A stretch of 64,000 nt of DNA from Thiomicrorhabdus chilensis DSM 12352 (GTDB lineage: Bacteria > Pseudomonadota > Gammaproteobacteria > Thiomicrospirales > Thiomicrospiraceae), in the NCBI RefSeq assembly GCF_000483485.1, contig NZ_KI519609.1, forward strand, positions 1,827,460 to 1,891,459. Direction: 5' to 3'. A program made the translations under genes and the position numbers. Position 1 is the stretch's first letter. Every line of letters starts with the position of its first letter. This document shows positions 18,038 through 27,324 of this stretch, one piece after another. Below the pieces are notes generated by a model, which saw nothing but the letters and a program-made list of their open reading frames with translations, was not told the DNA's origin and did no database searches.

Positions 18038-18214
18038 TTAAGTTTGTTGACTGGTGAACCACACCGACACACCATAAAGCAACAAGGTCGCCCCCATGAT
18101 GGCCGCCACCCAAAACAGAAACACCCAAGCGATGTGCGTGGGTTTGTTAACCAGGCGTAATACGAACCAACTGATGATCGTCATCACAACGACTAAAATC
18201 CATAATCGAAACAA
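18038..18214 (-). CDS. small two-helix membrane protein with TTG start
   Basis: A 58-residue frame on the minus strand that has no ATG at its start. The TTG at 18214 follows GGGAG with five bases spacing. The product has two hydrophobic segments, FRLWILVVVMTIISWFVLRL and WVFLFWVAAIMGATLLLYG, separated by VNKPTHIA, and ends FTSQQT. A clean frame with this hydrophobic pattern over 58 codons is unlikely by chance, and proteins of this two-helix layout occur beside metabolic genes in related organisms, but I cannot name a family. It runs convergent to rsgA, with one CAGGCCTG copy between. Confidence 0.5.
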   Translation of the reverse strand: MFRLWILVVVMTIISWFVLRLVNKPTHIAWVFLFWVAAIMGATLLLYGVSVWFTSQQT

Positions 18215-18391
18215 ATCATTCTCCCAATGCGTTATTTATCGTAGCTATAAAAACCTAGCTTTTGTGCCGCAAAACTTTCCGGCTTGACACTCTCCTAAAC
18301 ATTAAACGTCACTTTATCAAAGGTTGAGTCAAAAGCTTATGGTTTTATTCACAATTCCGCCCTTTTTTAAGGATTACTCAAGGTTTCTATC

Positions 18392-18420
18392 TTGACTAAA
18401 CAGGGCTTTTCGTTTGTAAT
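18392..18420 (+). promoter_or_regulatory. sigma-70-like promoter of the cytochrome at 18474
   Basis: TTGACT (18392-18397), a 17-base spacer and TGTAAT (18415-18420), predicting a transcript start near 18427 and a leader of about 47 bases ending in AGGAG. This is the best-formed promoter in the window. The rest of 18215-18391 shows no other feature. Confidence 0.65.
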
Positions 18421-18473
18421 TGCACCCAGGGTTAAACCCGAGTTTTTTATCAAGTGCTTTAGGAGAGTACATT

Positions 18474-18779
18474 ATGAAAAAAGTAATCATTGCACTAGCG
18501 ACTGCTGGTCTAGTTTCTTTCGGTGCTGCGGCACAAGCTGGTGATGCAGCTGCAGGTCAAGGTGCTTATGCAACTTGTGTTGGTTGTCACGGTGCTGCCG
18601 GTGAAGGCGGAGTAGGTCCTAAACTAGCTGGTCAGCCAGCTGCGGACATCGCTGCTAAACTGCACAAGTACAAAGCGGGTGAGCAAGTAGGTCCTATGAC
18701 TTCTATGATGGCTCCAATGGCTGCTGGTCTTTCTGACGCAGACATCGAAAACATCGCTGCTTACACTGCTTCTCTATAA
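18474..18779 (+). CDS. monoheme class I cytochrome c
   Basis: 101 residues from the ATG at 18474, nine bases after AGGAG; the frame extends further upstream but only through the promoter. The signal peptide ends AAAQA. CVGCHGAAGEGG binds heme c; GPKLAGQPAADIAAKLHKYKAG and PMTSMMAPMAAGLSDADIENIAAY give the distal Met and C-terminal helix of the small c553/c5 type. Codons are strongly biased to GCT, GGT and GTT, unlike most neighbours but like the sox genes, which suggests high expression. It is an independent unit with its own promoter and terminator. Probably a soluble electron carrier of sulfur oxidation. Confidence 0.9.
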   Translation: MKKVIIALATAGLVSFGAAAQAGDAAAGQGAYATCVGCHGAAGEGGVGPKLAGQPAADIAAKLHKYKAGEQVGPMTSMMAPMAAGLSDADIENIAAYTASL

Positions 18780-18804
18780 TTTAACATAGAGTTTCAGCGA
18801 CATG

Positions 18805-18839
18805 CCGCCCACAGGTTCTACCTTGGGCGGTTTTTTTTT
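18805..18839 (+). terminator. terminator of the first cytochrome gene
   Basis: A GC-rich stem CCGCCC(A)CAGG / CCTTGGGCGG with one bulge and loop TTCTA is followed by nine T. Confidence 0.93.
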
Positions 18840-18937
18840 GTAAATTTCCCAAGCTTAGGCAAGCTCGCACTTGACCCTAACGCCATCTTCGATTTTAATG
18901 ATGGGCGATTAACTAAATAACTCACGGGTACAGAATA

Positions 18938-19237
18938 ATGAAAAAATTACTTGTTGCAGCAATGACTACTGGTGTATTGATGAGCGCCTCAGCACATGCC
19001 ATTGAAGAGCCTGCTAAGGCCAAAACCTGCGTTGGTTGCCACGGTGCCGATGGTAACAGCATGGTTCCGAACTTTCCTAAACTGGCCGGACAACACGCCA
19101 GCTACCTTGAAAAACAACTGAAAGATTTCCGTGATGGCTTCCGTAAGGATGCAACCATGGTGCCTTTTGCCAAAGGCCTAAGCGACCAGGAAATCAAAGA
19201 CCTGGCCGCCTATTACGCAGCGCAAACGGCCAAGTAA
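18938..19237 (+). CDS. monoheme class I cytochrome c (c553-like)
   Basis: 99 residues. The signal peptide ends SAHA. One heme site CVGCHGADGNS, then PNFPKLAGQHASYLEKQLKDF and MVPFAKGLSDQEIKDLAAYYAAQ, the half-size c4 / c553 layout with a Met distal ligand near ATMVPF. It is a paralogue of the upstream cytochrome, about 45% alike by eye, but its codon use is less biased, so it is likely expressed at a lower level. The ribosome site is weak (GGGTACAG). A periplasmic electron carrier is the likely role. Confidence 0.9.
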   Translation: MKKLLVAAMTTGVLMSASAHAIEEPAKAKTCVGCHGADGNSMVPNFPKLAGQHASYLEKQLKDFRDGFRKDATMVPFAKGLSDQEIKDLAAYYAAQTAK

Positions 19238-19320
19238 TCTTGCTTTCAGGCTTCAGCAAAACGGGCAGGCCTGCTTAGGAAGCTCTGATTGAATCATAGG
19301 TTCCTTAGTTTGATGCAATA

Positions 19321-19350
19321 AAAAAGGCACTCAATTGAGTGCCTTTTTTA
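19321..19350. terminator. bidirectional terminator, perfect palindrome
   Basis: AAAAAGGCACTCAA / TTGAGTGCCTTTTT at 19321-19348 is a perfect 28-base palindrome with T-runs in both directions. It ends the second cytochrome gene. Before the IS insertion it probably also ended the minus-strand gene now stopping at 20682. Confidence 0.92.
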
Positions 19351-19398
19351 TATCTGTTGTCCCGTCCTGAAATAGGTTGACACATTGGAGACCTATCC

Positions 19399-19806
19399 AT
19401 GGACATTCCGCATAGAAAAAGAACCCAACGTGATTACACTCTAGGCTTTAAATTATCCGTTGTAGAACAAGTAGAAAAAGGCACGTTTACCTACAAGCAA
19501 GCTCAAAAACATTACGGCATCCAAGGCCGTAGTACTGTATTAACCTGGTTGAGAAAACATGGTAATCTGGACTGGACAAAACTCCATAAGGAACCGACCG
19601 TGTCAAAACCCCAATCCAAGACTGCCCCCGAAACCCCAGCACAAGCCATCAAACGTCTAGAGCGCCAGCTATCAGACGAACAGCTCAAAAATAGCATTCT
19701 AAATGAAATGGTCGATCTTCTGGATAGTCAGTACGGAACGCAGCTCAGAAAAAAGCACTTAGCCAAACAATTGAAAAAAGACGGCAACAAAAAAGAGTCA
19801 GTCTAA
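19399..19806 (+). CDS. IS3-family transposase OrfA (helix-turn-helix)
   Basis: 135 residues. The first part, RDYTLGFKLSVVEQVEKG followed by TYKQAQKHYGIQGRSTVLTWLRKHG, is the Tnp_1 / HTH domain that binds the element's ends. The second part (TPAQAIKRLERQLSDEQLKNSIL) is the leucine-zipper-like coil used for multimerisation. Two A6G runs, at 19774-19780 and 19789-19795, lie near its end, where programmed slippage to orfB is expected; both are phased AAA-AAA-G in the orfA frame rather than the classic A-AAA-AAG. Confidence 0.93.
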   Translation: MDIPHRKRTQRDYTLGFKLSVVEQVEKGTFTYKQAQKHYGIQGRSTVLTWLRKHGNLDWTKLHKEPTVSKPQSKTAPETPAQAIKRLERQLSDEQLKNSILNEMVDLLDSQYGTQLRKKHLAKQLKKDGNKKESV

Positions 19807-19820
19807 CGCACCTGTGCCAA

Positions 19821-20624
19821 TTGTTTGGCTTATCAAGACAAGCCTATTACCAAGCTAAGACTCGAGATGAAAAGCGCTATGAGCAATGGCAACGCATAGA
19901 AAGTATTGTGCTGGATATTAGAAGAAAACTACCACGACTCGGCACGAGAAAGCTTTATCATCATATTAAAGACACACTGGAATCACTCGATATTAAAATA
20001 GGCCGAGATGGCCTATTTAGCTGCTTACGCAGCTTGGGTCTGTTAGTGAAACCCACAAAGAGTTACATCAAAACAACCTATAGTAAACACTGGATGAAAA
20101 AGCATCCCAACCTTTACGTTGAGCCAAACTTAACGCAACCTGAACAAGTGTTTGTCAGCGACATCACCTATGTAGAAAGTGAACAAGGCATTCACTACCT
20201 GTCATTAGTAACGGATGCCTACTCACGCAAGATCGTTGGACATAAGCTCAGCCACGATATGAAAGCTGACAATATGGTTCAAGCCTTTGAACAATCCGTA
20301 AAAGGTAAAGACTATAAAAACCAGCTCATCCACCACTCAGACAGAGGCTCACAATACTGCTCAGAGCGTTATCAATCGAGCTTAAGAAAACATGGTGTCA
20401 GGCCATCGATGACCGATGGCTATGACTGCTATCAAAATGCACTTGCCGAGCGAGTGAACGGAATTTTAAAGCAAGAGTTTTTACTGTATAAATGTAAAAC
20501 CTTTAACGAACTTAAAATCCTGATTGACGAATCAGTAAGGCTTTATAATGAATACAGACCGCACCTGAGTCTTGGAATGAAAACGCCAGAAGAAGTGCAC
20601 AAAAAAGGCCAGTTACTTACGTAA
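19821..20624 (+). CDS. IS3-family transposase OrfB (DDE integrase domain)
   Basis: 267 residues from the first ATG; the frame is open further upstream through orfA's end and is probably read as an OrfAB fusion by a -1 shift. An HTH_21 segment is followed by the rve integrase core. Catalytic residues: Asp in VFVSDITYVE, Asp in IHHSDRGSQYCS, and Glu in NALAERVNGILKQEF (D-D-35-E spacing). The C-terminal RLYNEYRPHLSLGMKTPEE motif is typical. No stop or frameshift interrupts it. Confidence 0.94.
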   Translation: MFGLSRQAYYQAKTRDEKRYEQWQRIESIVLDIRRKLPRLGTRKLYHHIKDTLESLDIKIGRDGLFSCLRSLGLLVKPTKSYIKTTYSKHWMKKHPNLYVEPNLTQPEQVFVSDITYVESEQGIHYLSLVTDAYSRKIVGHKLSHDMKADNMVQAFEQSVKGKDYKNQLIHHSDRGSQYCSERYQSSLRKHGVRPSMTDGYDCYQNALAERVNGILKQEFLLYKCKTFNELKILIDESVRLYNEYRPHLSLGMKTPEEVHKKGQLLT

Positions 20625-20681
20625 CTGACCTTATTTAAAACCGTCAACGTATTTTAGGACGGGACATGTTACTAAAACCGT

Positions 20682-23600
20682 TTACAGTAACACCTTCTCA
20701 ATACCGCCCGCTTCGAGCTTGGCTAGGAATTCTTTATTCCATTTGTCGCCGTAACGGTTTTTCATTAGCTCCACCACGATGTAATCGGTATCCATCCCGG
20801 TATTGTCGGCATAACGCCCCAGCCCTTGCTGGCAAGCAGGACAGGAGGTCAACACCTTGACGCTGCCATCTGAAATCTTGTCTTTTCCAGTCAGATCAAT
20901 CAAACCCTGTTTGAGTTCGGCTTCTTTCCTAAAACGCAACTGACGGGCAATATCTGGACGTGCCGTGGCCATGGTTCCCGCCTCGCTGCAACAGCGGTCA
21001 CTAAACTGAACTTCCGACTGCAACAGATCCTTGGCCACTTGCGTGCCATCCATCTGCTTCATAGGATCATGACACGGCGCATGATAAAGGTATTGCTTGC
21101 CAGTCGCCCCTTCCAGCCCCATGCCCTTTTCAGTCAAGAACTCATGAATATCCAGCAGACGACAACCTGGGAAAATACGCTCGAACTCATATTTGGTCAA
21201 CTGATCGTAACAGGTACCGCAAGAGACGATCACCGTTTTAATATCCATGTAGTTCAATGTATTGGCGACACGATGGAACAAGGCACGGTTCTCCGTCGTG
21301 ATTTGCGAGCTGGTTTGCGCCAGACCCGCTGCCGCTTGAGGATAACCACAGCAAAGATAACCTGGTGGCAATATGGTTTGCACCCCTGCATCGTACAACG
21401 ATGAAATGGTCGCCAGGCCAATGTCGCTGAACAGACGCTCAGAACCACACCCAGGGAAATAAAAGACCGCTTCGGAATCTTCGGTAGTTTTCGCCGGATC
21501 GCGCACAATCGGAATCTGGGTCGCATCTTCCAGACCCAGTACATTGCGGTAACTGCTTTGGTTTGGACCGGTATCCAAAGGTTTGCGTACAAAGTTGATT
21601 ACCTGCAATTGTACCGAAGCCGGTTGACTGGAACTGGCTGGCAAGACTTTTTTGCGGCCAACCAGGCCTGTCCATTTTGCCAATTTGTGCCCCAAGGTAA
21701 TGGCTATTGAGCCCCAACCAATCATGGTTTTGCGTAACACTTTGATGGTCATGGGATTTTTGGTGTTCAGGAACAGTAGCGCGGCTTTCACCATCAGGCT
21801 GTTCTTTTTCTGTCCCATATTGGTCAGAATCGTCCGCATGCGGATCGACACGTCGCCGAAATCGATGTCCACCGGACATGGCGCTTCGCACTTGTGACAA
21901 GTGGTACAGTGGTCAGCCACATCGTTCATGGCATCGAAATGATGCAAGGAGATACCACGCCGTGTCTGCTCTTCATACAGGAAAGCCTCGATGACCTGAC
22001 CCGTCGCCAAAATCTTATTGCGTGGCGAGTACAGCAAGTTTGCCCGTGGGATATGCGTCTGACAGACCGGTTTACACTTACCGCAACGTAAACAATCCTT
22101 GATGTCATTATTCAGCTCATCCAGCTCGGTCGCTTCCAGAATCAACGCCTCTTGCTGAACCAATTGCAATGACGGCGTATAGGCCTTCTGCAAACCGGAA
22201 CCGGGCATCAACTTACCTCGGTTGAAATGGCCTTGAGGATCGATTTTTTGCTTATACTGAACAAAATCGGCGATTTTGTCGGCTTCCAGGTATTGGAATT
22301 TGGTCAAACCGATTCCGTGTTCACCGGAAATGACCCCACCCAGTCGGTGCGCGATATCCATAATACGATCCACTACCTTATCGGCAAGGTGGATCATTTC
22401 ATAGTTATTGGAATGCACCGGAATATTGGTATGGATATTACCGTCGCCGGCATGCATATGCAGTGCCACAAACAAACGTGCGTTGCGCAGTTCAAAATGC
22501 AACTCCTTAAGTTTCTTGTGCAAAGGCTCAAAATCATGACCCATGAACGTTTCTTTAAGGAACTCCAACACTTCCTGACGATAAGAAACCGTCAAATCGC
22601 GGCGCAGCAGCAGGTTGATCACTTGGTCACCTTCACGGACTTTGTCGGCCACACCAGCAGGGTACAGATTCAAATGCTGCTCGGCTGGCGTGTCCAAATG
22701 TGCCAAAATGGATGACCAACGCTGCTTGACCTGACTGAGGTGGCTTTTAGTCGCCTCAACCTTGCCCTTAAAGTAACTGGTCGGTCCTTTACTGTCCTCA
22801 AAATCGTCTTCCTGACTGAACTCCTTGATCGGTGATGAGAAGTAATCACTCAGTGAATCCAGAATATCCAATTTATTTTGAATCGACAATTCGATATTGA
22901 TGCGTTCAATCTCATTGTTGTAATCATTCAAACGCTCAAGCGGAATCACCACATCTTCATTGATTTTAAAGGCGTTGGTATGTGCAGAGATGGCAGCGGT
23001 GCGCGAACGATCCGACCAGAAACGTTTACGCGCCTCTTCGGAAACGGCAATAAACCCCTCTGCATCGCGTTTATTGGCAAGTTCGACAATCTCACTACAG
23101 GTATTGGCGACTTCAAAACCGTTTTCACCACAAATATCGGCGAGCAGAATCATTTTCGGCAAACCTTTACGGTTGGCCTTAGTGTTGTATTTCACCGCCT
23201 TGATGTAACGCTCATCCAAGTGTTCGAGACCGGCCAAAAGGATGCCTTGCTGCTTTTTGCTTTCAATGAAATCGGTAATTTCAACAATCGCCGGCACGGC
23301 TAGACTCAGATCGGTACCGAAAAACTCCAGACAGACGGTACGTGTATGGCTCGGCATGCGATGCACAACAAAACGCGCCGACGTGATAATACCGTCACAG
23401 CCCTCTTTTTGAACCCCTGGCAAACCGCTTAAAAACTTGTCCGTTACATCCTTACCCAATCCCGCTTTACGGAAAGCGGAGCCAGGCATATCCAGGCGAA
23501 CCGGCGAATCAATTTTGGTTACGCCATCCATCTCATAGCGTTGCATCTCAAAGCTGACCAGTTTCTGGTCTTGAAGTTTGCCTAAATTGTGATTGATGCG

Positions 23601-24542
23601 GCTTATTTCCAACCAGGTGGCATCCGGCATGACCATTTTCCAGGAAGCCAGATTATCCAAAGTCGTCCCCCACAACACCGCCTTTTTACCGCCGGCATTC
23701 ATGGCGATGTTACCGCCAATGCAAGAAGCATCCTGTGAAGTGGGATCCACCGCAAACACATAACCAAAACGTTCGGCCTGTTCGGAAACTCGTCGAGTCA
23801 CAACCCCCGCGCCGGTTTGAATGGTCGGCACCTTGCCGATTCCGGGCAGTTCAGCCTGCTCAACCAGACTCATATACTCGAGCTTTTCAGTATTGATGAC
23901 CACCGAATCCTGATGCAATGGAATCGCGCCACCGGTATAGCCGGTGCCCCCACCGCGTGGAATCATCGTCAACCCGAGTTCAATGCAGGCATTGACGATA
24001 TAGGCAATTTCTTCCTCTTTGTCGGGCGACACCACCACCAAGGGCAACTCCACACGCCAGTCGGTGGCATCAGTGGCATGCGACACTCGAGCCAGTCCGC
24101 CAAAATCGATATTGTCATTACGCGTGAATTTCGAGAGTTTTTTCTTAACTTGCGATCTAAGCTCAATCTGTCTTGGAAACCACTCGGAAAACGAGATCAC
24201 CGCATCGCGAACCGACAGCAACAGATCCTCGGCCAGCTCATTGCCGTTAAGACGCTGCTCTACCTGTTTCAAACGGTGATTCAAAGCTTTAACCAAAGCA
24301 TCACGACGTTTTGGGTTTTCAATCAAATCGTCTTGAATATAAGGGTTGCGTGTCACGACCCACATATCCCCCAAGACTTCAAACAGCATGCGTGCAGAAC
24401 GGCCGGTATTTCTCGAATCACGCAAGGATTCAATGGTTCGCCAACCTGATTCCCCCAGAAATCTCAGCACGATCTCTTTATCTGAAAAAGAGGTGTAGTT
24501 ATAGGGAATTTCTCGAATGCGTTTAGCCGGATTTGGACTCAT
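20682..24542 (-). CDS. giant FAD-linked / 4Fe-4S / CCG-domain oxidoreductase (DUF3683 type)
   Basis: 1286 residues, one chain. The N-terminus ([21 protein letters not shown]) is DUF3683. An FAD_binding_4 domain follows, with [16 protein letters not shown] near residue 190, then a long FAD-oxidase C-terminal domain to about 790 containing [16 protein letters not shown] and GEHGIGL. Two 4Fe-4S motifs come next, [11 protein letters not shown] near 815 and [11 protein letters not shown] near 878, then two cysteine-rich CCG domains (FPGCGSE near 1029, CCGYPQ near 1060, SCGTCYDQ near 1105, PCHDPMK near 1157, SCPACQQG near 1260). This fuses what GlcD, GlcF and similar subunits do separately: a 2-hydroxyacid such as D-lactate or glycolate is the likely substrate, with electrons leaving through Fe-S clusters. 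The substrate is inference. It is downstream-most on the minus strand, now cut off from its terminator by the IS. Confidence 0.88.
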   Translation of the reverse strand: MSPNPAKRIREIPYNYTSFSDKEIVLRFLGESGWRTIESLRDSRNTGRSARMLFEVLGDMWVVTRNPYIQDDLIENPKRRDALVKALNHRLKQVEQRLNGNELAEDLLLSVRDAVISFSEWFPRQIELRSQVKKKLSKFTRNDNIDFGGLARVSHATDATDWRVELPLVVVSPDKEEEIAYIVNACIELGLTMIPRGGGTGYTGGAIPLHQDSVVINTEKLEYMSLVEQAELPGIGKVPTIQTGAGVVTRRVSEQAERFGYVFAVDPTSQDASCIGGNIAMNAGGKKAVLWGTTLDNLASWKMVMPDATWLEISRINHNLGKLQDQKLVSFEMQRYEMDGVTKIDSPVRLDMPGSAFRKAGLGKDVTDKFLSGLPGVQKEGCDGIITSARFVVHRMPSHTRTVCLEFFGTDLSLAVPAIVEITDFIESKKQQGILLAGLEHLDERYIKAVKYNTKANRKGLPKMILLADICGENGFEVANTCSEIVELANKRDAEGFIAVSEEARKRFWSDRSRTAAISAHTNAFKINEDVVIPLERLNDYNNEIERINIELSIQNKLDILDSLSDYFSSPIKEFSQEDDFEDSKGPTSYFKGKVEATKSHLSQVKQRWSSILAHLDTPAEQHLNLYPAGVADKVREGDQVINLLLRRDLTVSYRQEVLEFLKETFMGHDFEPLHKKLKELHFELRNARLFVALHMHAGDGNIHTNIPVHSNNYEMIHLADKVVDRIMDIAHRLGGVISGEHGIGLTKFQYLEADKIADFVQYKQKIDPQGHFNRGKLMPGSGLQKAYTPSLQLVQQEALILEATELDELNNDIKDCLRCGKCKPVCQTHIPRANLLYSPRNKILATGQVIEAFLYEEQTRRGISLHHFDAMNDVADHCTTCHKCEAPCPVDIDFGDVSIRMRTILTNMGQKKNSLMVKAALLFLNTKNPMTIKVLRKTMIGWGSIAITLGHKLAKWTGLVGRKKVLPASSSQPASVQLQVINFVRKPLDTGPNQSSYRNVLGLEDATQIPIVRDPAKTTEDSEAVFYFPGCGSERLFSDIGLATISSLYDAGVQTILPPGYLCCGYPQAAAGLAQTSSQITTENRALFHRVANTLNYMDIKTVIVSCGTCYDQLTKYEFERIFPGCRLLDIHEFLTEKGMGLEGATGKQYLYHAPCHDPMKQMDGTQVAKDLLQSEVQFSDRCCSEAGTMATARPDIARQLRFRKEAELKQGLIDLTGKDKISDGSVKVLTSCPACQQGLGRYADNTGMDTDYIVVELMKNRYGDKWNKEFLAKLEAGGIEKVLL

Positions 24543-24620
24543 AATGCTGTCTAAACTCTTAGTATTGTCAGAATGATGCTTAATTAAATTGGAAACTCAG
24601 TGTCTCAAATCAAGAGCCGA

Positions 24621-26045
24621 CTAAGTCCTGCTTTTTTGGGTACGCTTTTTCTTTTTCTTGAACGCAACCGGCTCTCCTTCTTTACGCCGAATACGTTCAG
24701 ACAATTTATTCTTACGACCCTCAAAGGGGTTAGCCGTGACTTTGTATTCGATGGTCACTGGCGTGCCGACCCATTTGAAGGCTTTACGAAAGACATTGGT
24801 CAAATATTTCGTATAAGCTTGAGGCAAGCGATCGACTTGAGTCCCATGGATAATGACTCTCGGTGGATTAAGTCCGCCCAAGTGAGCATAACGTAACTTG
24901 ACTCGTCTGCCGGAAATCAGCGGCGGCTGATGCTCCAATACCGCCTGCTCAAGAACACGATTCAGGTCGGAGGTAGAAACCCGCTTCATCGCCGCCAGAT
25001 AGACACTCTTAACGGTCTTGAATAGATCTCCCACGCCAGTACCATGTAAAGCCGAAATCAAATGCTGTTTGGCATAGTCAGCAAACTGCAAGCGGAAACT
25101 GAGTTCATGCTTCACTTTCTGGCGCTGATCGGCATCCAAATTGTCCCACTTATTGACCGCCAAAACCAAACCTCGCCCGGATTCAATCGCCAAACCAAGC
25201 AGCGTCAAATCCTGATCAGTCAGCCCTTCAGAGCCGTCAATCACCAGAATAACCACATGCGAATCTTCCATCGCCTCAATGGCTTTGACAATACTGAACT
25301 TCTCGACTTTTTCCGAGATATTCTTACGTCGGCGCACCCCGGCGGTATCAATCAGTGTATATTCCTGTCCGTCACGCTCAAAAGGCACATAAATACTGTC
25401 TCGCGTGGTGCCCGGCATATCAAATGCAACCACCCTCTGCTCACCGATCATACGGTTGATGAGCGTTGATTTACCCACATTGGGACGTCCGATCACGGCC
25501 ACACGAATGCCTGGATGGTCGTCCAACTCCTGTTCGTTTTCTCCCTCTTTTTGAGGAATCTGATCGAGTACATGGTTGATGCAATTGGCTACATTATCGC
25601 CGTGCGCCGAAGAAATCGGCAAAGGATCACCCAGTCCCAACTGATAGAAATCTGATTTTGCCAGATCATGGTCATAACCTTCGGTCTTATTGACCAAAAT
25701 CTGAACCGTTTTATCAAACTGGCGAATGTATTTAGCGATGACCTCGTCACCATGGGTCAATCCTTGGCGGCCATCCACCAAAAACAAAACTGCATCCGCT
25801 TCTTCCAGAGCAGCTTGAACCTGACCGGCCATCAAAGGATCCACGCCCTCTGTCTCGCCGCTCAAGCCACCGGTATCAACAACAATATAGTCAGACTGCC
25901 CCACTCGCCCTGTTCCGTACTGGCGATCACGTGTCAACCCGGGATAGTCTGCCACTATGGCGTCCCTTGAGCGAGTCAACCGGTTGAATAATGTTGACTT
26001 ACCAACATTTGGACGCCCTACCAGGGCGATGACAGGTTTACTCAT
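24621..26045 (-). CDS. der: ribosome biogenesis GTPase Der (EngA)
   Basis: 474 residues. An essential GTPase for 50S subunit assembly with two GTPase domains in tandem: G1 GRPNVGKSTLFNRL near 10-23 with G3 DTGG, and G1 GRPNVGKSTLINRM near 185-198 with G3 DTAGVRR and G4 NKWD; a KH-like domain fills the last 110 residues, ending in a lysine-rich tail. It starts 3 bases after the bamB stop, the order bamB-der being conserved in gammaproteobacteria. Confidence 0.98.
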   Translation of the reverse strand: MSKPVIALVGRPNVGKSTLFNRLTRSRDAIVADYPGLTRDRQYGTGRVGQSDYIVVDTGGLSGETEGVDPLMAGQVQAALEEADAVLFLVDGRQGLTHGDEVIAKYIRQFDKTVQILVNKTEGYDHDLAKSDFYQLGLGDPLPISSAHGDNVANCINHVLDQIPQKEGENEQELDDHPGIRVAVIGRPNVGKSTLINRMIGEQRVVAFDMPGTTRDSIYVPFERDGQEYTLIDTAGVRRRKNISEKVEKFSIVKAIEAMEDSHVVILVIDGSEGLTDQDLTLLGLAIESGRGLVLAVNKWDNLDADQRQKVKHELSFRLQFADYAKQHLISALHGTGVGDLFKTVKSVYLAAMKRVSTSDLNRVLEQAVLEHQPPLISGRRVKLRYAHLGGLNPPRVIIHGTQVDRLPQAYTKYLTNVFRKAFKWVGTPVTIEYKVTANPFEGRKNKLSERIRRKEGEPVAFKKKKKRTQKSRT

Positions 26046-26048
26046 TAT

Positions 26049-27284
26049 TTATTGGCCTTGCTCAGCGGCGGTCGGTTCCGCTGCGGTTTGAAAAGTGGAT
26101 AAATCAGAAGGTTCGACCTGATAGCTATTGATGGTGCCGGCATTATCCAACAAGTAGAGTCTATCTCCCTCGACTAATGCTTGAACAACCTGATCTTCGT
26201 CACCGTACGCATTACTGTGTTTGACCCGTGCTGAAATGGTGCCATGGGTCTTATTCAACCAATGTAAATACCCAAGCCCATCAATCGCCAAAAGCATATC
26301 TTTGTAAACTTTTAAGTCTCTTAAGCTGCGGTATTTCAGACCAACCTGGCTCCATAGCTTGGTACCGTTGGAAAGGTCGTATGCATGCACAATATCATCT
26401 TCATCGACCACATAAATCGCCTGATCATCAACAACAAAGTCACGATAACCGGACACATCCTTGGCATAGTAGAGGTTGCCATTCTCAAGGTTCATTGCCA
26501 CCAACTTGCCGTGATAGCCCAATGCAAACAGGCGATCTTGCTTAATCACCAAGGAAGCCTGAACATCGACCATACGTTCCAAGTCAGTGCGCCCTCTAGG
26601 TATGGCAATACGGCTTTCCCACAGAGATTTCCCAGAATCCGCTGACACCGCCTCTACCTTACCGGTCTCCCATCCAATGTAGAGACGAGCCTGATGATAA
26701 AGCACGGGGGCTACGCCCCTGAGAGAAAGATTAGGGATTTGATTCTCCGTAACCCAGATAATGCGCCCGTTTGTCGCACTCAAGGCATAGAGGCGGCCGT
26801 CCACAGTGCGAGTGAAGAGTTTCTGTTCAGCAACCACAGCTCGACCCACCACCTCACTAGATAGCTGCGTCTGCCAGACTACGTCTCCCGACTCACTGGA
26901 AAGTGCAATCACTTTCCCCTTGGCCGTACCGATAATCAGGTGATTCTGATCAAGAACAGGGCCGGAAACAATCTTTTCAGAAAGCTGAATTTGCCACAGT
27001 ACCTGATCTGTCCAGCGTGACTGGTTCTCCTTGGCAAAGGCCGAGACCAAGCCCTGAACATCGGCCGCAAAAACCATTTCTTTGTTTTGTGCGATATTCA
27101 AGCCTTTCTCTTCAAAGGCACGCATCTCATTGAGTTGTACCTGCCAATTTCTCTCAATCTGCAACGGAGAATCCAGCGGTGTCAAACTGGCTGGCACTCT
27201 GACCACTTTTGAAGAGGAACACGCGGTCAAACCGAGTGCCAAGAAAATCAATGAAGCGCCGCGTAAAAAATTCACTGCATGCAT
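26049..27284 (-). CDS. bamB: outer membrane assembly lipoprotein BamB
   Basis: 411 residues. A lipoprotein signal ends in the lipobox LTAC, with the acylated Cys near residue 22 followed by SSS. The rest is a PQQ-type beta-propeller with repeated strand pairs such as GDVVWQTQL, GRIIWVTE, GKSLWESRI and GTKLWSQVGL. BamB helps feed outer-membrane proteins to BamA. It lies between yfgM and der, the standard order. The C-terminal tail is short and acidic. Confidence 0.95.
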   Translation of the reverse strand: MHAVNFLRGASLIFLALGLTACSSSKVVRVPASLTPLDSPLQIERNWQVQLNEMRAFEEKGLNIAQNKEMVFAADVQGLVSAFAKENQSRWTDQVLWQIQLSEKIVSGPVLDQNHLIIGTAKGKVIALSSESGDVVWQTQLSSEVVGRAVVAEQKLFTRTVDGRLYALSATNGRIIWVTENQIPNLSLRGVAPVLYHQARLYIGWETGKVEAVSADSGKSLWESRIAIPRGRTDLERMVDVQASLVIKQDRLFALGYHGKLVAMNLENGNLYYAKDVSGYRDFVVDDQAIYVVDEDDIVHAYDLSNGTKLWSQVGLKYRSLRDLKVYKDMLLAIDGLGYLHWLNKTHGTISARVKHSNAYGDEDQVVQALVEGDRLYLLDNAGTINSYQVEPSDLSTFQTAAEPTAAEQGQ

Positions 27285-27324
27285 CCTATATAAAAACTAA
27301 AACCATCAATCCGTAAAAATTGAT

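Larger units (their letters stand above)
19358..20666 (+). mobile_element. IS3-family insertion sequence, apparently intact
   Basis: 1309 bp bounded by inverted ends that begin TGTCCCGTCCTGAAATA on the left and TGTCCCGTCCTAAAATA on the right (read inward); about 23 of the first 25 bases match. A 3-bp direct repeat TGT flanks it (19355-19357, 20667-20669), as IS3 elements produce. It holds the usual two overlapping-phase genes: orfA and orfB in the -1 frame. All three catalytic acids are present and neither frame is broken, so it may be active. It landed between a bidirectional terminator and the gene that ends at 20682. Confidence 0.95.

Noticed and set aside
17969-18287. Overlapping plus-strand frames between rsgA and the cytochrome
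   Set aside because: They have no ribosome sites; the minus strand here holds a better-supported membrane protein.
20666-20860. 64-codon plus-strand frame starting at the right end of the IS
   Set aside because: It is antisense to the oxidoreductase gene's 3' end and its start overlaps the IS terminus.
23817-24449. 210-codon frame antisense to the giant oxidoreductase
   Set aside because: Same reason: a shadow of a strongly supported gene on the other strand.
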